Assembly (NCBI GenBank): GCA_964389375.1 | Contig: CAYMDP010000009.1 | Location: forward strand, 1-64,000 | Direction: 5' to 3' | From: CAYMDP01 sp964389375 | Lineage (GTDB): Bacteria; Bdellovibrionota; Bdellovibrionia; Bdellovibrionales; UBA1609 | Length of the DNA stretch: 64,000 nucleotides | Shown here: piece by piece, positions 1 through 9,090 of the stretch | How positions within the stretch are numbered: position 1 is the first letter of the stretch | Layout of the letters: the number at the start of each line of letters is the position of its first letter | The notes under the pieces: model-generated | Seen by the model: the letters and a program-made list of their open reading frames with translations, nothing else | Database searches by the model: none | Told to the model about the DNA's origin: nothing | Program-made: the position numbers and the translations under genes

Positions 1-2628
1 ACCACCGCTCCTTCAGTTCCGACGGGAATCGCGACCAGCCTCTTTCACGGAAGTGAGTCCGAAAACCCAGAGATCAACTTTGGCGGTTCGGCGGACTTAA
101 GCGGCATTTTAAATTATGAAATTGCATTTTCTACGACAAATATCGGAGCCGTACCAGATACGTCTTGGTTCAATACAGGCTCTGGAACTTCAGTTCCATT
201 TGCAACTGTGTCCGCAGGTCTTAATCTAAGCGCTGGGACTGAATATTATACCTGGGTTCGAGCCCAAGATATGTACGGAAACTTTAGTGCTCCTGCATAT
301 AGTGGCAACAGATTTAGAGTCGTCGTGATCGAGGACTTTCGCTTTCTTTATTCGAATGCGCAGAACTGGAATCAGTATATCCGCAAAAATGTGGTTGATG
401 AATTTGCGCTCTCAAATGTCGTTTGTGACGTCATTAATGATACCCAGTGTGTTCATGGGGCTGAGTATTTAACGGCCCGAGTGCGTGGCCTTGGTGGAAC
501 TTGTCCAGGAGATCTTGTTGTGCAAGACACTTTGGACGCCTTCGATTGGTCAGAGTGTCGAACCGATGCGGGAAATATTCGATTGTTCTCTAGAGGTTTA
601 AAACCCGAGCGTGGACTTGCGGATCTTATTAACTTTTCAATTTTATCTTGGAGACCCTTTGGCATAATTGTAAGTGGGGGATTGGGGACTATCGGACAAA
701 GAACTCTTTCGACCCCTTGGGCAAATCTGATTGAAGAAGTGACTTCAACGAATGCGGCAATCTACGAAGTCGGACCGGCGGATGCGGAAAAAATTAAAGT
801 GGTTCGCAATGCCGCGGATCACACCTCTTCGAGAGGCTTTCGAATTAGCGCAACGGCCCACGGTGCTTCAATATTGGTGGATCCAGCAATTCGGGTCTAT
901 GCTTCTCCATCCTTGCCCGGTCTTTGTGACATTAGTTTCGGAACGACGGGGAGTGATTCTTGCCTTGTGTTTGGTAACGGCGCAAATCGTCTTTGGATTG
1001 AAGGGCATTTCGACGGCAGTGGCGGAGTGGCAATGGCTGGGGTTGTCCTTGGCTCGAGCCGAAAATCGACTTTAAAAAATGTCCAGATTTCGAATCTTGC
1101 GACCTCGGGTCTTTCATGGGCCTTTCGGTTTTACCAATTTAGTGAGGGGCGCATTCTCGAGCTAGATTACCCTGGAAGTAGTATTAATACCGCGAATGCG
1201 ATTGCGATGATTTTAACTGGTTCGAACTACAACTTTATTCGAGGAGTTAGAATCACGAATATGATGGGAATGGGGATATCGAATCAATCCTCAAGCTATA
1301 ACAAATACGAGAATATAAGTATTCAGGGTCCTTCGACCGCCGGCTGTACTTCTTGTACGGCCTTTACTCTTTCAAGCAATTCGGCAAACAACAAGTTGCT
1401 TGGAGTTAAAATTGTGCAATCTAGTTTTAAGGGTCTGGTGATTGGATCACCAACGACGGATAGCTCAGACTATAATGTCATTCGAGATCTCGACATCCAT
1501 GCCGCTCGAAATATCGGAGTCCACATCTATAGTAGTCACAATCTGTTGTATCGAATTAAAGTGACCAACGGACTTTTTAGTGGAGTCCTCATTGACGGAA
1601 ATTACCAATCCACTACGGCAAATCAAGTGATCAACTCCTTAATCGCAAATAATGGGCAAAGCTCTCCTTCACATCATGGGATTGAATTTCAGTATAGTGG
1701 GGGGAATTCGACCTTACACCACCTAAGTTTATTACAGAACATGGGAGCGGGCCTTCGAATCGTCGGCTCATCTGGGATCGATGCAAATCAGATTTTATCC
1801 AGCGGAAATAATTGGGGAGTTAATTTGAGTAGTCTGACTACTTCGGACTTTAGCCAGTTCGCAATCAGTAGCTCAAAGTCGGGAGTCGGTATTAACTCGG
1901 CCGGAACAAATTCGGTTTATTTTTCAAATAACCACATTATGGATTCAGCAAATTCTTGTATAGGAACTGCTTTTACTGCGGGTTGCAATAATCCAAGTTA
2001 TGTGGGGACAGGTTTTTATCCCATTAGCACTGCGGTAATTCCCGGCAATTTCGTGGGACTTTTGGGCATGCCCGATGAGGATCTTTCGAATCCTGCAGAC
2101 AATGGCTCGAGTGTATTTGCAATAACGAATGTCACGGCGACGGGTGACCCCATATTAAATTGGAGTCAATTTGATAATTACTTTAGATCTCTAGGTGCAA
2201 ATATGATTTTATTTTCGAATAATATGGCAACTTGTATGGTTTCAGGAAGCTGTAGGATATTTGATTTCCGTCTAAGAGCGAGCGGACCTTTAACGAATCG
2301 TTCGGATGATGGAGTGACTGACAATGACCCTTTTACTGTGGCAGCGGTCTGCCCAGCGGCGGTTCATGGAGATCGAAGCATGCAATCCACGAATTTTTTG
2401 GGTGCGACCACAACCCATTTGATGAACGCTGTCGAAATTTTAGGAGATGAAATCGGGGATGAAGATGGTCTTTGTTCTTCGGGTGAGGAGTGTATCTATT
2501 CACCGAACTTCGGCGCTTATCAAGGAGAAGGGGTGCTTACGGGGACTTGTAACTTCGAAAACGGAGTTGGAGGAACTGCGGTCACAGGTGTGACAATGTA
2601 TGGCTATTCTACGAATGGCGTTCCTTAA
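1..2628 (+). CDS. Surface/secreted beta-helix protein with FN3-like module (5'-truncated)
   Basis: The reading frame is open from the first base, so the start and any signal peptide lie upstream of the window; 875 codons are visible. The first ~100 residues look like a fibronectin type III (FN3) module (TAPSVPTG opening, YYTWVRAQD strand). Residues ~270-620 are rich in Asn, Gly, Ser and beta-branched residues in short repeating units, as in a right-handed parallel beta-helix. The tail contains several Cys pairs. This architecture fits an extracellular adhesin or carbohydrate-active protein; no catalytic motif was recognised, so the function is open. An internal GTG at 208 is not the start, because the frame continues upstream with homologous-looking sequence. 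Its stop codon shares the palindrome TTAA with the stop of the convergent gene. Confidence 0.8.
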   Translation, partial: TTAPSVPTGIATSLFHGSESENPEINFGGSADLSGILNYEIAFSTTNIGAVPDTSWFNTGSGTSVPFATVSAGLNLSAGTEYYTWVRAQDMYGNFSAPAYSGNRFRVVVIEDFRFLYSNAQNWNQYIRKNVVDEFALSNVVCDVINDTQCVHGAEYLTARVRGLGGTCPGDLVVQDTLDAFDWSECRTDAGNIRLFSRGLKPERGLADLINFSILSWRPFGIIVSGGLGTIGQRTLSTPWANLIEEVTSTNAAIYEVGPADAEKIKVVRNAADHTSSRGFRISATAHGASILVDPAIRVYASPSLPGLCDISFGTTGSDSCLVFGNGANRLWIEGHFDGSGGVAMAGVVLGSSRKSTLKNVQISNLATSGLSWAFRFYQFSEGRILELDYPGSSINTANAIAMILTGSNYNFIRGVRITNMMGMGISNQSSSYNKYENISIQGPSTAGCTSCTAFTLSSNSANNKLLGVKIVQSSFKGLVIGSPTTDSSDYNVIRDLDIHAARNIGVHIYSSHNLLYRIKVTNGLFSGVLIDGNYQSTTANQVINSLIANNGQSSPSHHGIEFQYSGGNSTLHHLSLLQNMGAGLRIVGSSGIDANQILSSGNNWGVNLSSLTTSDFSQFAISSSKSGVGINSAGTNSVYFSNNHIMDSANSCIGTAFTAGCNNPSYVGTGFYPISTAVIPGNFVGLLGMPDEDLSNPADNGSSVFAITNVTATGDPILNWSQFDNYFRSLGANMILFSNNMATCMVSGSCRIFDFRLRASGPLTNRSDDGVTDNDPFTVAAVCPAAVHGDRSMQSTNFLGATTTHLMNAVEILGDEIGDEDGLCSSGEECIYSPNFGAYQGEGVLTGTCNFENGVGGTAVTGVTMYGYSTNGVP

Positions 2629-4244
2629 AAACTGTACTCAAGAATCATGTTTAGATAGTGACCGTCGACTTTAATTGTCGCATTGCCACCAGCGGGGGCA
2701 AAGGGAAAGTCCTCGGCTCGAGTTTTAAAGACAATTTGATCTGCACGATATGCGTAACCCGCATAGCCCATTAAAGTTCGTGAGAACTTATAAGACCCGA
2801 GTATCCCATATTGAAGAGAAAGACTGGGTTCAACTTTTTCTTGCCTTGGTCCCTCACCATCAAGGCCCAGGTAAGCCCGGGCGTTGGCGCTAAAACCAAT
2901 AGTTGCCGACAAGGGGATCCAGTAACTTCCGCCGGCATGAAGTCCGGTCGTACTTGCCTCTTTGACCCCGGTAAAACCAGTTGTTGGATTTCCCTGAAGC
3001 TCGGGCAGAGATTTAACGAATATTCCTGCTCCAAGTGTCGTTTTGCCTCGTCCATATGAATCACTCATCCAAGTTCCATGAAGTTCAATCGATCCAAAGG
3101 TAAAATTTTGTCCCTGCAAAGTAAAGCCACTCATATCCAAAATTCCGAAGGCGCCCCAGGGAGAATTGAGCGCTTGATAGCCAAGTCCAAGACGTCCGGT
3201 TCCTCCTACAGTTGAAAACTTAGACGAACCCTCTGGCGTGGGGCCAAGATAGCTTATTTGAGACAAAAAATACGAGGCAATGGCGTAGTATTTTGTAGGC
3301 TTTTCTAAAGACTCCTTTAAAACTGCATTTTCGATTGCTGCGGGATCTCTTAAGCCCCCTTTTACGTCGAAGTCTAAGTTTGCAACTTTAGAATTTTGTC
3401 TTAGAGGTCCCGATGCGCGAACTTGAAGGCGGTAATTTCCTGAGGGACGAGCAAGATCAAATGGAATTTTCGTTTCTTGAACATTTGTTTTTTTCTCGAT
3501 GGTTTTCCATTGGCCTTGAGAGTTAAATTGAAGCGCATACTGGTAGCTTTCAGCGAAAGCGGCTGGCTCCCATGTCAGCTCTTGAACGATAGATGAGAGG
3601 GGAGCAATTAGTTTAGGGTCCTCAATAGGTGCTCCAATATAGCTAAAATTGGTAAAGTCTTCCGGAGGATCGCCAGGTTCTCCTTCAGGCATAATCGAGG
3701 TCACCTTCCATTTGTACTTTTGTGCGACGGGCAAGCGCAGTTTAAAGTTTGTGGATGGAATGGTTTCGGTTTTTTTGAAGTCCCCGGACTCATTTTCAAT
3801 TTCAAACAAATACTTCTCGGCCCCGTTTACAGGAGACCATGAAAACTCGAGCTGATCTTCGCGGACTTCTTTGGACAAAATCTTTGCGGCCATTTTGGGG
3901 ACAAGCCCATCGGGAGAAGGAATGCGAACCCAAAGATCCGTAGGCTCACTCCAGTCCCCGGGAACTCCTCGTTCATCGTAAGAGCGGATTTCCATTTGAT
4001 AAAGTCCAGGTCGAACCTCTGCCGCCCAAAGGGATTTTTTAACCTTAAAGTAGGCCGCCTTTTTTTCTAGACCCCCTTTCAGTTTTCTGGTGATCCGAAT
4101 CTCATAAAGGGAGGCGTCCTCAACGGCCTCCCACTCAAGGTTGACCTTGCGAACCAGGTTTTGTGCACTGATTGGCCGCGAACTCAAGACGAATCCGAGC
4201 GCGATGATCATTGCTAAATATTGTTTGGTCCTGGTCCTATTCAT
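2625..4244 (-). CDS. FN3-repeat protein with C-terminal outer-membrane beta-barrel
   Basis: The 539-aa product begins with a signal peptide (MNRTRTKQYLAMIIALGFVL, cleavage near PISA-Q). Residues ~30-290 hold three FN3-like repeats (WEAVEDASLYEIRI and WSPVNGAEKYLFEIE are typical first strands). The last ~230 residues alternate polar and aromatic residues and end in Tyr-Ser-Phe, the terminal aromatic signature of BamA-inserted barrels. FN3 units in front of a barrel suggest a surface or periplasmic scaffold anchored in the outer membrane; this is inference. It starts 4 bp after the stop of the FecR-domain gene and is almost certainly cotranscribed with it. The two probably interact, as both carry the same type of FN3 repeats. 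No enzyme motif is visible. Confidence 0.75.
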   Translation of the reverse strand: MNRTRTKQYLAMIIALGFVLSSRPISAQNLVRKVNLEWEAVEDASLYEIRITRKLKGGLEKKAAYFKVKKSLWAAEVRPGLYQMEIRSYDERGVPGDWSEPTDLWVRIPSPDGLVPKMAAKILSKEVREDQLEFSWSPVNGAEKYLFEIENESGDFKKTETIPSTNFKLRLPVAQKYKWKVTSIMPEGEPGDPPEDFTNFSYIGAPIEDPKLIAPLSSIVQELTWEPAAFAESYQYALQFNSQGQWKTIEKKTNVQETKIPFDLARPSGNYRLQVRASGPLRQNSKVANLDFDVKGGLRDPAAIENAVLKESLEKPTKYYAIASYFLSQISYLGPTPEGSSKFSTVGGTGRLGLGYQALNSPWGAFGILDMSGFTLQGQNFTFGSIELHGTWMSDSYGRGKTTLGAGIFVKSLPELQGNPTTGFTGVKEASTTGLHAGGSYWIPLSATIGFSANARAYLGLDGEGPRQEKVEPSLSLQYGILGSYKFSRTLMGYAGYAYRADQIVFKTRAEDFPFAPAGGNATIKVDGHYLNMILEYSF

Positions 4245-4248
4245 CTTC

Positions 4249-6372
4249 TTACTTCACGTTTAACTTCTTAAATGTTGGAGCTTTGATGTCGCTCGTTTTG
4301 GGAACTTCGAGATCCCGAACCTCGCCCTCAGCACCATCCCGTTTGTATTCATCAACAGCCTGAACATGTACTTTGTACTTTCCAGGCTTTAACTTTTTTA
4401 TCGAGGCGATATTTCGATCCGATGGACTTTCTCTTAAAACTTCTTGGCCGGACTCATCTTTAATGAAAATGCGGTAAAGACTTGCCCCTTCAACATTTTC
4501 CCATTGAAGGGATAGGTCTCCACGGCGATCGGCCTGAAGAACTTCGGGGAGGTCTTTTGAAAAGCGAGGTCCGGGCAATAGGGGCTTTTGTACAACCTGG
4601 ATCTCTCGAAGATCTGTTTTTGAAATCGTTCGACCTTTTTCATCTAGACCTTCGACTTCGACAGAGTAGGTCCCGTCTTCGGGGAGCTGGGCAGAAAATT
4701 GAGTTTGTTTCGTCTCAAGCCAAGGGGTTGAGGCCTTCATCTGGCTGCTTAGGGCATAACGATAGCGCCATTTACTGACGGCTATCGGACTCGATTTCCA
4801 TCCAAGCATCAGACTAGGTTGCGGCGTAATATAAGGATATTGCCGAGCTCCCGAATCCGCCCACTCAAGCCTTGGCATATCTGAAATCGTAAAAGATCTT
4901 TTTTCAGAAGATGCGGAGATCTTCTTATCTGGACCAATCGACTGAACAAACCAAGAATAGGTCCCAGATGGAATTTCAGAAAGACGAAAAGGAACTGTTG
5001 AGGTCTTTTGTTCTAGAAAGAGCTCAGATCCGTCTTTTTTATTTGCCTCGATAGTAATCTGAAAATCTTCAATTCCAGCAACCTCGTCCCAAGAGAGCAA
5101 AAGCCCCTGATTTGTGACTTGCTGAAATGTGATGTTTTGCGCAGGCAAGGGGGAGCGAAGTTTTGGTGGGATCAAGTCGATACCAACTTTTAGTTGGAAT
5201 TTTCGAATCTCGCTACTGACGGGCTCGAGCTTGTCTTTGATTTTTATGAAACCAGTGAGTCTCATGTACAAAGTTCCAGATTGAGTCAGTGGAATTTCTG
5301 CGAAACTAAGTTTGTTATCCACGTACTCTTGCTTGATCACAGTCTTTAAATTCGGATCTGTGGCGAACTCAACCAAAAAATTTTCGAACTGGGAGCGAGA
5401 TGCCCATCGGATATCGATCTTTGGATTTTGCGCTGGTACAACGAGCTGAGCATTTTCTATGGGCTCCAAGACGAGGGGCGCAGACTTTGCCTCTACGATC
5501 AAAGGAAAGACCGAAGACTCAAGACGTTCAAGCTTCGGATCCTCGGACTCTGCAACAAGGCGCCAGTAGTAGCGGCCAACCTTTAAGGGGATTTTAAGTT
5601 CTCCGTTTGGTCCTTCGGCAGGAATATCCTCAACTCGTCCAAGTCGAGTTCTATTGGGTCCTCGTTCTAAAAATACTTTGTAACCTGCGGGCAATTTTTC
5701 GAATTGAAATAAAATGGGCTCACGTTTTTCGGCGTTGATATATAGCAAGTCGCCTGGAAGGGGAGAGCGAACCTGAATTCTGTTTTGAGTGATATCTAGG
5801 CCGGTCTCAGACAAGGTTCCGGCTTTGGTTTTATCTAGGACCACGGTTTGAGTCCCGCGTTGAACTTCAAGTTGCCCTTTAAAGACTTCCAGGTCGACCG
5901 AGCCGGATTCAGTTTTCGAAAGGCTTAGCTCTGCATTTTTTAGATCAATACGGTTGTCTCCAGATTTCAAAACAAGGGAAGAGGCGCCGCCTTGACCGGT
6001 GCCAGAGTTTTTCACCAGTAGATTTCCTTGTTTAAAATCAAGCGAGTTTAATTCAAGAACGACGAGGGATTCGGGTTCGAGGTCGATGATGGTGCCACTA
6101 TCTTCAAACACAATTCGAGCTGTCGAAGACAAAGAAGTTCTTATAGCCTCGCCTGAGTAAAGTTGTTGGTCTCTAGAAACTTTTTCCCAAATGACCCGAG
6201 CCAGCGGTTTTCTTTGAACTTCGTTTACAACAGCATCAAGTCGCGCAATCGGAGTTTTTCCAACCTGCCCCAGATCCTGCTTTTGAGCCGATCGATACCA
6301 CAGCACCGTAGCAAGAAAGCATGAGGTAGAAATAATAAAAGCCGTCAAGAGTCGGCTTGTGTAATCAAGCAT
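4249..6372 (-). CDS. Membrane-anchored FecR-domain protein with FN3 repeats
   Basis: The 707-aa product has one N-terminal membrane segment (residues ~8-27), then a FecR-type domain (~40-185: a charged strand-rich block with VRSPLPGD-like ends), then several FN3-like repeats with recurring W/Y-rich first strands. An in-frame ATG at 6387 exists, but GGAGG lies 6 nt before the ATG at 6372, so the latter is chosen. FecR domains are known in sigma-regulator proteins, but also in long surface proteins without any sigma factor; no ECF sigma gene is adjacent here. Context (4 bp from the FN3/barrel gene) argues for a structural envelope role rather than iron signalling. The product is rich in Lys/Glu and has no catalytic motif. 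Confidence 0.75.
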   Translation of the reverse strand: MLDYTSRLLTAFIISTSCFLATVLWYRSAQKQDLGQVGKTPIARLDAVVNEVQRKPLARVIWEKVSRDQQLYSGEAIRTSLSSTARIVFEDSGTIIDLEPESLVVLELNSLDFKQGNLLVKNSGTGQGGASSLVLKSGDNRIDLKNAELSLSKTESGSVDLEVFKGQLEVQRGTQTVVLDKTKAGTLSETGLDITQNRIQVRSPLPGDLLYINAEKREPILFQFEKLPAGYKVFLERGPNRTRLGRVEDIPAEGPNGELKIPLKVGRYYWRLVAESEDPKLERLESSVFPLIVEAKSAPLVLEPIENAQLVVPAQNPKIDIRWASRSQFENFLVEFATDPNLKTVIKQEYVDNKLSFAEIPLTQSGTLYMRLTGFIKIKDKLEPVSSEIRKFQLKVGIDLIPPKLRSPLPAQNITFQQVTNQGLLLSWDEVAGIEDFQITIEANKKDGSELFLEQKTSTVPFRLSEIPSGTYSWFVQSIGPDKKISASSEKRSFTISDMPRLEWADSGARQYPYITPQPSLMLGWKSSPIAVSKWRYRYALSSQMKASTPWLETKQTQFSAQLPEDGTYSVEVEGLDEKGRTISKTDLREIQVVQKPLLPGPRFSKDLPEVLQADRRGDLSLQWENVEGASLYRIFIKDESGQEVLRESPSDRNIASIKKLKPGKYKVHVQAVDEYKRDGAEGEVRDLEVPKTSDIKAPTFKKLNVK

Positions 6373-6387
6373 AGAGGACCTCCACAT

Positions 6388-6577
6388 ATTAGAAATCGGA
6401 TTTATTGAATGATTTCATAAGGAAAGGCTCACATTCTGGACTCTCCAAAGCTTGGCTTTGGTCGAGCCGATTTGGCTTAAGCTTTTTGCGGCAAGGCGTC
6501 CTGCAAGGCCGGACACTAGAATTTAGCCCACAAGTTGATATAGCTTTAACTTTTAGACCTTCGTCGGAGGGACAGCT
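6388..6577. other. Divergent intergenic region
   Basis: 190 bp between the FecR-domain gene (leftward) and the MazG-like gene (rightward). Short open frames cross it on both strands, but none has a ribosome-binding site or protein-like composition. Promoters for both flanking genes must lie here; no convincing -35/-10 pair was found by eye. Confidence 0.5.
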
Positions 6578-6943
6578 TTGGACCAAAGTGGACAAAATCT
6601 CGAAGTGATGCAGACTTGGGTTAGGGAGTTTTGTGAGGCCAGGGATTGGGATCAGTTCCACTCGGCAAAGGATCTGGCAATTGGACTGGTCACCGAGTCC
6701 AGTGAACTTCTTGAGTTGTTTCGATTTCAGAGTGAGGAGGAGTGCGACAAGTTGTTATCCTCTTCTGAAGAGCGCAGCAAAGTATCCGATGAGCTTGCAG
6801 ACGTATTTTATTTTCTTCTGCGTTTTTCGGACAAATACAATTTCGATCTTATGAAATCGCTTGAGTCCAAACTGAAAAAGAATGGGCTGAAGTACCCTGT
6901 CGATGCAGCACGTTCGAATAACAAAAAATACGACCGTCTTTAA
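6578..6943 (+). CDS. MazG-like nucleotide pyrophosphohydrolase
   Basis: The 121-aa product belongs to the short all-alpha NTP pyrophosphatase group (MazG/dCTP pyrophosphatase-like), which hydrolyses (d)NTPs to NMP and PPi for nucleotide-pool clean-up. The Mg-binding helices are visible as ESSELLELF and SDELADVFYFLLRF (ExxE...ExxD pattern), and the size matches single-domain members. The start is TTG at 6578, supported by GGAGG at 6566-6570 (7-nt spacing); an ATG at 6608 would also retain the domain. The 3' end overlaps gloB on the other strand by the shared TTAA stop palindrome. Exact substrate cannot be read from sequence. Confidence 0.85.
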   Translation: MDQSGQNLEVMQTWVREFCEARDWDQFHSAKDLAIGLVTESSELLELFRFQSEEECDKLLSSSEERSKVSDELADVFYFLLRFSDKYNFDLMKSLESKLKKNGLKYPVDAARSNNKKYDRL

Positions 6944-7713
6944 AAAGAATTTCGAAGGCGTCTAAGTTCGGTGAAAACTTCGATGGGACTTGAAGACTCC
7001 AGCTTCAAAGAAGCTTTTATTTCTTGGGAATCACATCTAAAAAAGGGATTTGTTTTTAATTCAGTTTCTAAAAAACTGGGAACGGTGGCTTGATTTTTTG
7101 CCCTCAAGCTTTGGACTTCGTGGCCACGTTTAATGAGATCTTGATTGTTGGGTTCAAACTGGATGGCGAATTGAAAGTTTTTTTCGCTATATTCGTGACC
7201 GCCATAAAGCTGAGTTTTAGGATTGAGAGTTTTAATCCAGTTTAGGCTTTCAAACATTTGCTCAGGTGTTCCTTCAAAAAGTCGTCCGCAGCCCATTGAA
7301 AACAAAGTGTCTCCACAAAAAAATGCATTTTCAGATGGAAGACTGTATCCGATCTGACCCAAGGTGTGACCTGGAAGTGAAGCCACTTCAAATTTTTGGC
7401 TTCCAAGAGCAAAGGTTTCTTTGTGCTTAAGTCCTCGTTGGGCCCCTTGAATCCGGCTTAGGTCAAATTCGCTGCAATAGAGGGATGCCTTTGGGTATTT
7501 TTGAAGTAAACCTAAGTTTCCATCCGTGTGGTCCCAATGGTGGTGGGTATTTAATATCAGATCCAAAGACCAAGCTTTTTGATCCAAGAACTGAATCAGA
7601 GGTTCAGAAAGTGAGGGATCGATGACACAGGTTTTTTTGGATTCTAGGTCGTGAATGACAAAGTTGTAGTTGTCTTTAAGTGCCGGAATCAGATGAATCT
7701 CAGCTCGGGCCAC
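6940..7713 (-). CDS. gloB: Hydroxyacylglutathione hydrolase (glyoxalase II)
   Basis: The 257-aa product is a metallo-beta-lactamase-fold enzyme of the glyoxalase II family, which hydrolyses S-lactoylglutathione to lactate and glutathione in methylglyoxal detoxification. The metal motif T-H57-H-H59-W-D61-H62 is intact, followed by LPGHTLGQIGY and FCGDTLFSMGCGRLFEG with the bridging Asp, and YGGHEYSEKN near residue 165. The C-terminal helical domain typical of GloB is present. The start is GTG at 7713, 3 bp after the pdxJ stop, so the two form an operon. The ribosome-binding site is weak, consistent with translational coupling. A glyoxalase I gene is not in the window. Confidence 0.9.
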   Translation of the reverse strand: MARAEIHLIPALKDNYNFVIHDLESKKTCVIDPSLSEPLIQFLDQKAWSLDLILNTHHHWDHTDGNLGLLQKYPKASLYCSEFDLSRIQGAQRGLKHKETFALGSQKFEVASLPGHTLGQIGYSLPSENAFFCGDTLFSMGCGRLFEGTPEQMFESLNWIKTLNPKTQLYGGHEYSEKNFQFAIQFEPNNQDLIKRGHEVQSLRAKNQATVPSFLETELKTNPFFRCDSQEIKASLKLESSSPIEVFTELRRLRNSF

Positions 7714-7716
7714 CGT

Positions 7717-8478
7717 CTAAGCCCAGCCTAGAACGCGAAGGTAGCTTTTAGTCGTTTTTTCTAAACCCTCCTCGAGTGCTTCTGAAATCAGAGCATGTCC
7801 AATAGATACTTCTGCAACTTCGGGTAAAGCCTGCACAAAATTGGCAAGATTATTTTGGTTGAGATCGTGACCCGCATTCAGCCCAATATTCAGTTTTAAG
7901 ATCTTATCTGCCGCCAAGCGATATTTGTTGAGGCATTCTTGAGCCTCGGATGTTCCGAAGGAATCTGCGTAGGCCTCGGTGTAAAATTCGATGCGGTCTG
8001 GACGAATTCGATTTAGGCTTGCAAGCTGCGCATCATTGAATTTAAGGACATCTAAAAACAAAGAAACACGAATACTTTGTTTTCTCATTCGAAGGACTAC
8101 AGCTTTTAAGAGCTCTTCGTTCTCTACGAAATTCCAGCCCGCATTTGAAGTGATCGCCTCTGGGGGGTCCGGCACAAAAGTGCACTGGTCTACTTTGCAG
8201 CTTTCGATCAGCTTCAGAGTGTCCTCTGAAGGGTAGCCTTCGACATTAAATTCTCGTGAAGGTCCACTTTGCTTCGAGTTAAAATCAATCAAAAGCTTTG
8301 ATAAAACTAAAACATCCTCACTTCTAATATGCCTTCCATCTGGGCGAGGATGAACCGTAATGCCGTGGGCACCCCATTCGAGGATTTTTTTTGAAAGGGC
8401 AGAGACATTCGGCGTGTTTTTAGCCCGAGCGTTTCTAAGTGTCGCGATTTTGTTAACATTCACGCTTAATTTTGTCAC
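7717..8478 (-). CDS. pdxJ: Pyridoxine 5'-phosphate synthase
   Basis: The 253-aa protein is PdxJ, the TIM-barrel enzyme that condenses 3-amino-2-oxopropyl phosphate with 1-deoxyxylulose 5-phosphate to give pyridoxine 5'-phosphate (DXP-dependent vitamin B6 pathway). Recognisable blocks are LSVNVNKIATLRNAR at the N terminus, GITVHPRPDGRHI, FVPDPPEAITSNAGW, RIEFYTEAYA, LNAGHDLNQNN and VSIGHALISEAL, all family hallmarks. Length is standard. The start is GTG at 8478 with only a weak upstream GGGTG. It heads an operon with gloB. pdxA and the other B6 genes are not in this window. Confidence 0.95.
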   Translation of the reverse strand: MTKLSVNVNKIATLRNARAKNTPNVSALSKKILEWGAHGITVHPRPDGRHIRSEDVLVLSKLLIDFNSKQSGPSREFNVEGYPSEDTLKLIESCKVDQCTFVPDPPEAITSNAGWNFVENEELLKAVVLRMRKQSIRVSLFLDVLKFNDAQLASLNRIRPDRIEFYTEAYADSFGTSEAQECLNKYRLAADKILKLNIGLNAGHDLNQNNLANFVQALPEVAEVSIGHALISEALEEGLEKTTKSYLRVLGWA

Positions 8479-8592
8479 AAGGCACCCGGCTTAAGATTTT
8501 TCGAAACTTTGGTTTCTTGACTAGCACGAATCAAAGCGTCTGTGAATATTTTCTCTTCATTCTTGCGGCTCTTAGCTTTAGAATGGACCCTT

Positions 8593-9090
8593 ATGGGAAA
8601 AACACTGGTTTTGATCCGACATGCACACAGAGACACTCAGATTCGCTCTAAGGACAATGGTTTAAGCCCCAAGGGGCATAAACAAACAGAGGCTCTGGTT
8701 CGGTTTTTTCGAAAACGGCAAGAATCAATGAATTGGGATGTGGAATCGGGTCTGTTTCTTTCGAGTTCGAAGAAAAGATGTCTTGAGACCCTTCAACCGC
8801 TTGCAGACATATCAAAGCAGCAAGTCAAAGTGAGTGCGGATTTAGTTGAACAAGAACCGAGTGAATCCTTTGCCCAGTTGCAAACCCGAATTGAGAACTT
8901 TTTGGAGTGGTTTAAAAACGAGGGGCCGAGTTGGTGTGTGGCTTGTTCTCATGGGGATTGGATCCCGCTTGCGGTTCATTCGACTTTAAAAATGGATCTT
9001 GAGATTAGAAAAGCTTCTTGGCTCGAACTCGAGTTTTCGCGGGGGCAATTCGATTTAAAATGGTTTGTCCCAAGCTTTAAATATTTTTAA
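8593..9090 (+). CDS. SixA-like histidine phosphatase
   Basis: The 165-aa product has the histidine-phosphatase superfamily signature: catalytic R9-H10 in LVLIRHAHRD and the second His (H120) in ACSHGDW. Length and the N-terminal strand match the small SixA subgroup, which dephosphorylates phosphohistidine in phosphorelay/PTS proteins; other small phosphatases of this fold act on sugar phosphates, so substrate is uncertain. A GTG at 8542 would add 17 residues, but the fold starts exactly at MGKTLVLIRHA, so the ATG at 8593 is preferred even though its ribosome-binding site is poor. The 3' end overlaps the convergent Ppx/GppA gene by 14 bp. It lies at the edge of a phosphate-related gene cluster. 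Confidence 0.8.
   Translation: MGKTLVLIRHAHRDTQIRSKDNGLSPKGHKQTEALVRFFRKRQESMNWDVESGLFLSSSKKRCLETLQPLADISKQQVKVSADLVEQEPSESFAQLQTRIENFLEWFKNEGPSWCVACSHGDWIPLAVHSTLKMDLEIRKASWLELEFSRGQFDLKWFVPSFKYF

Noticed and set aside
6389..6661. Open frames on both strands between the FecR gene and the MazG-like gene
   Set aside because: No ribosome-binding site, arginine/serine-rich shadow-like composition, overlap with the supported gene start.
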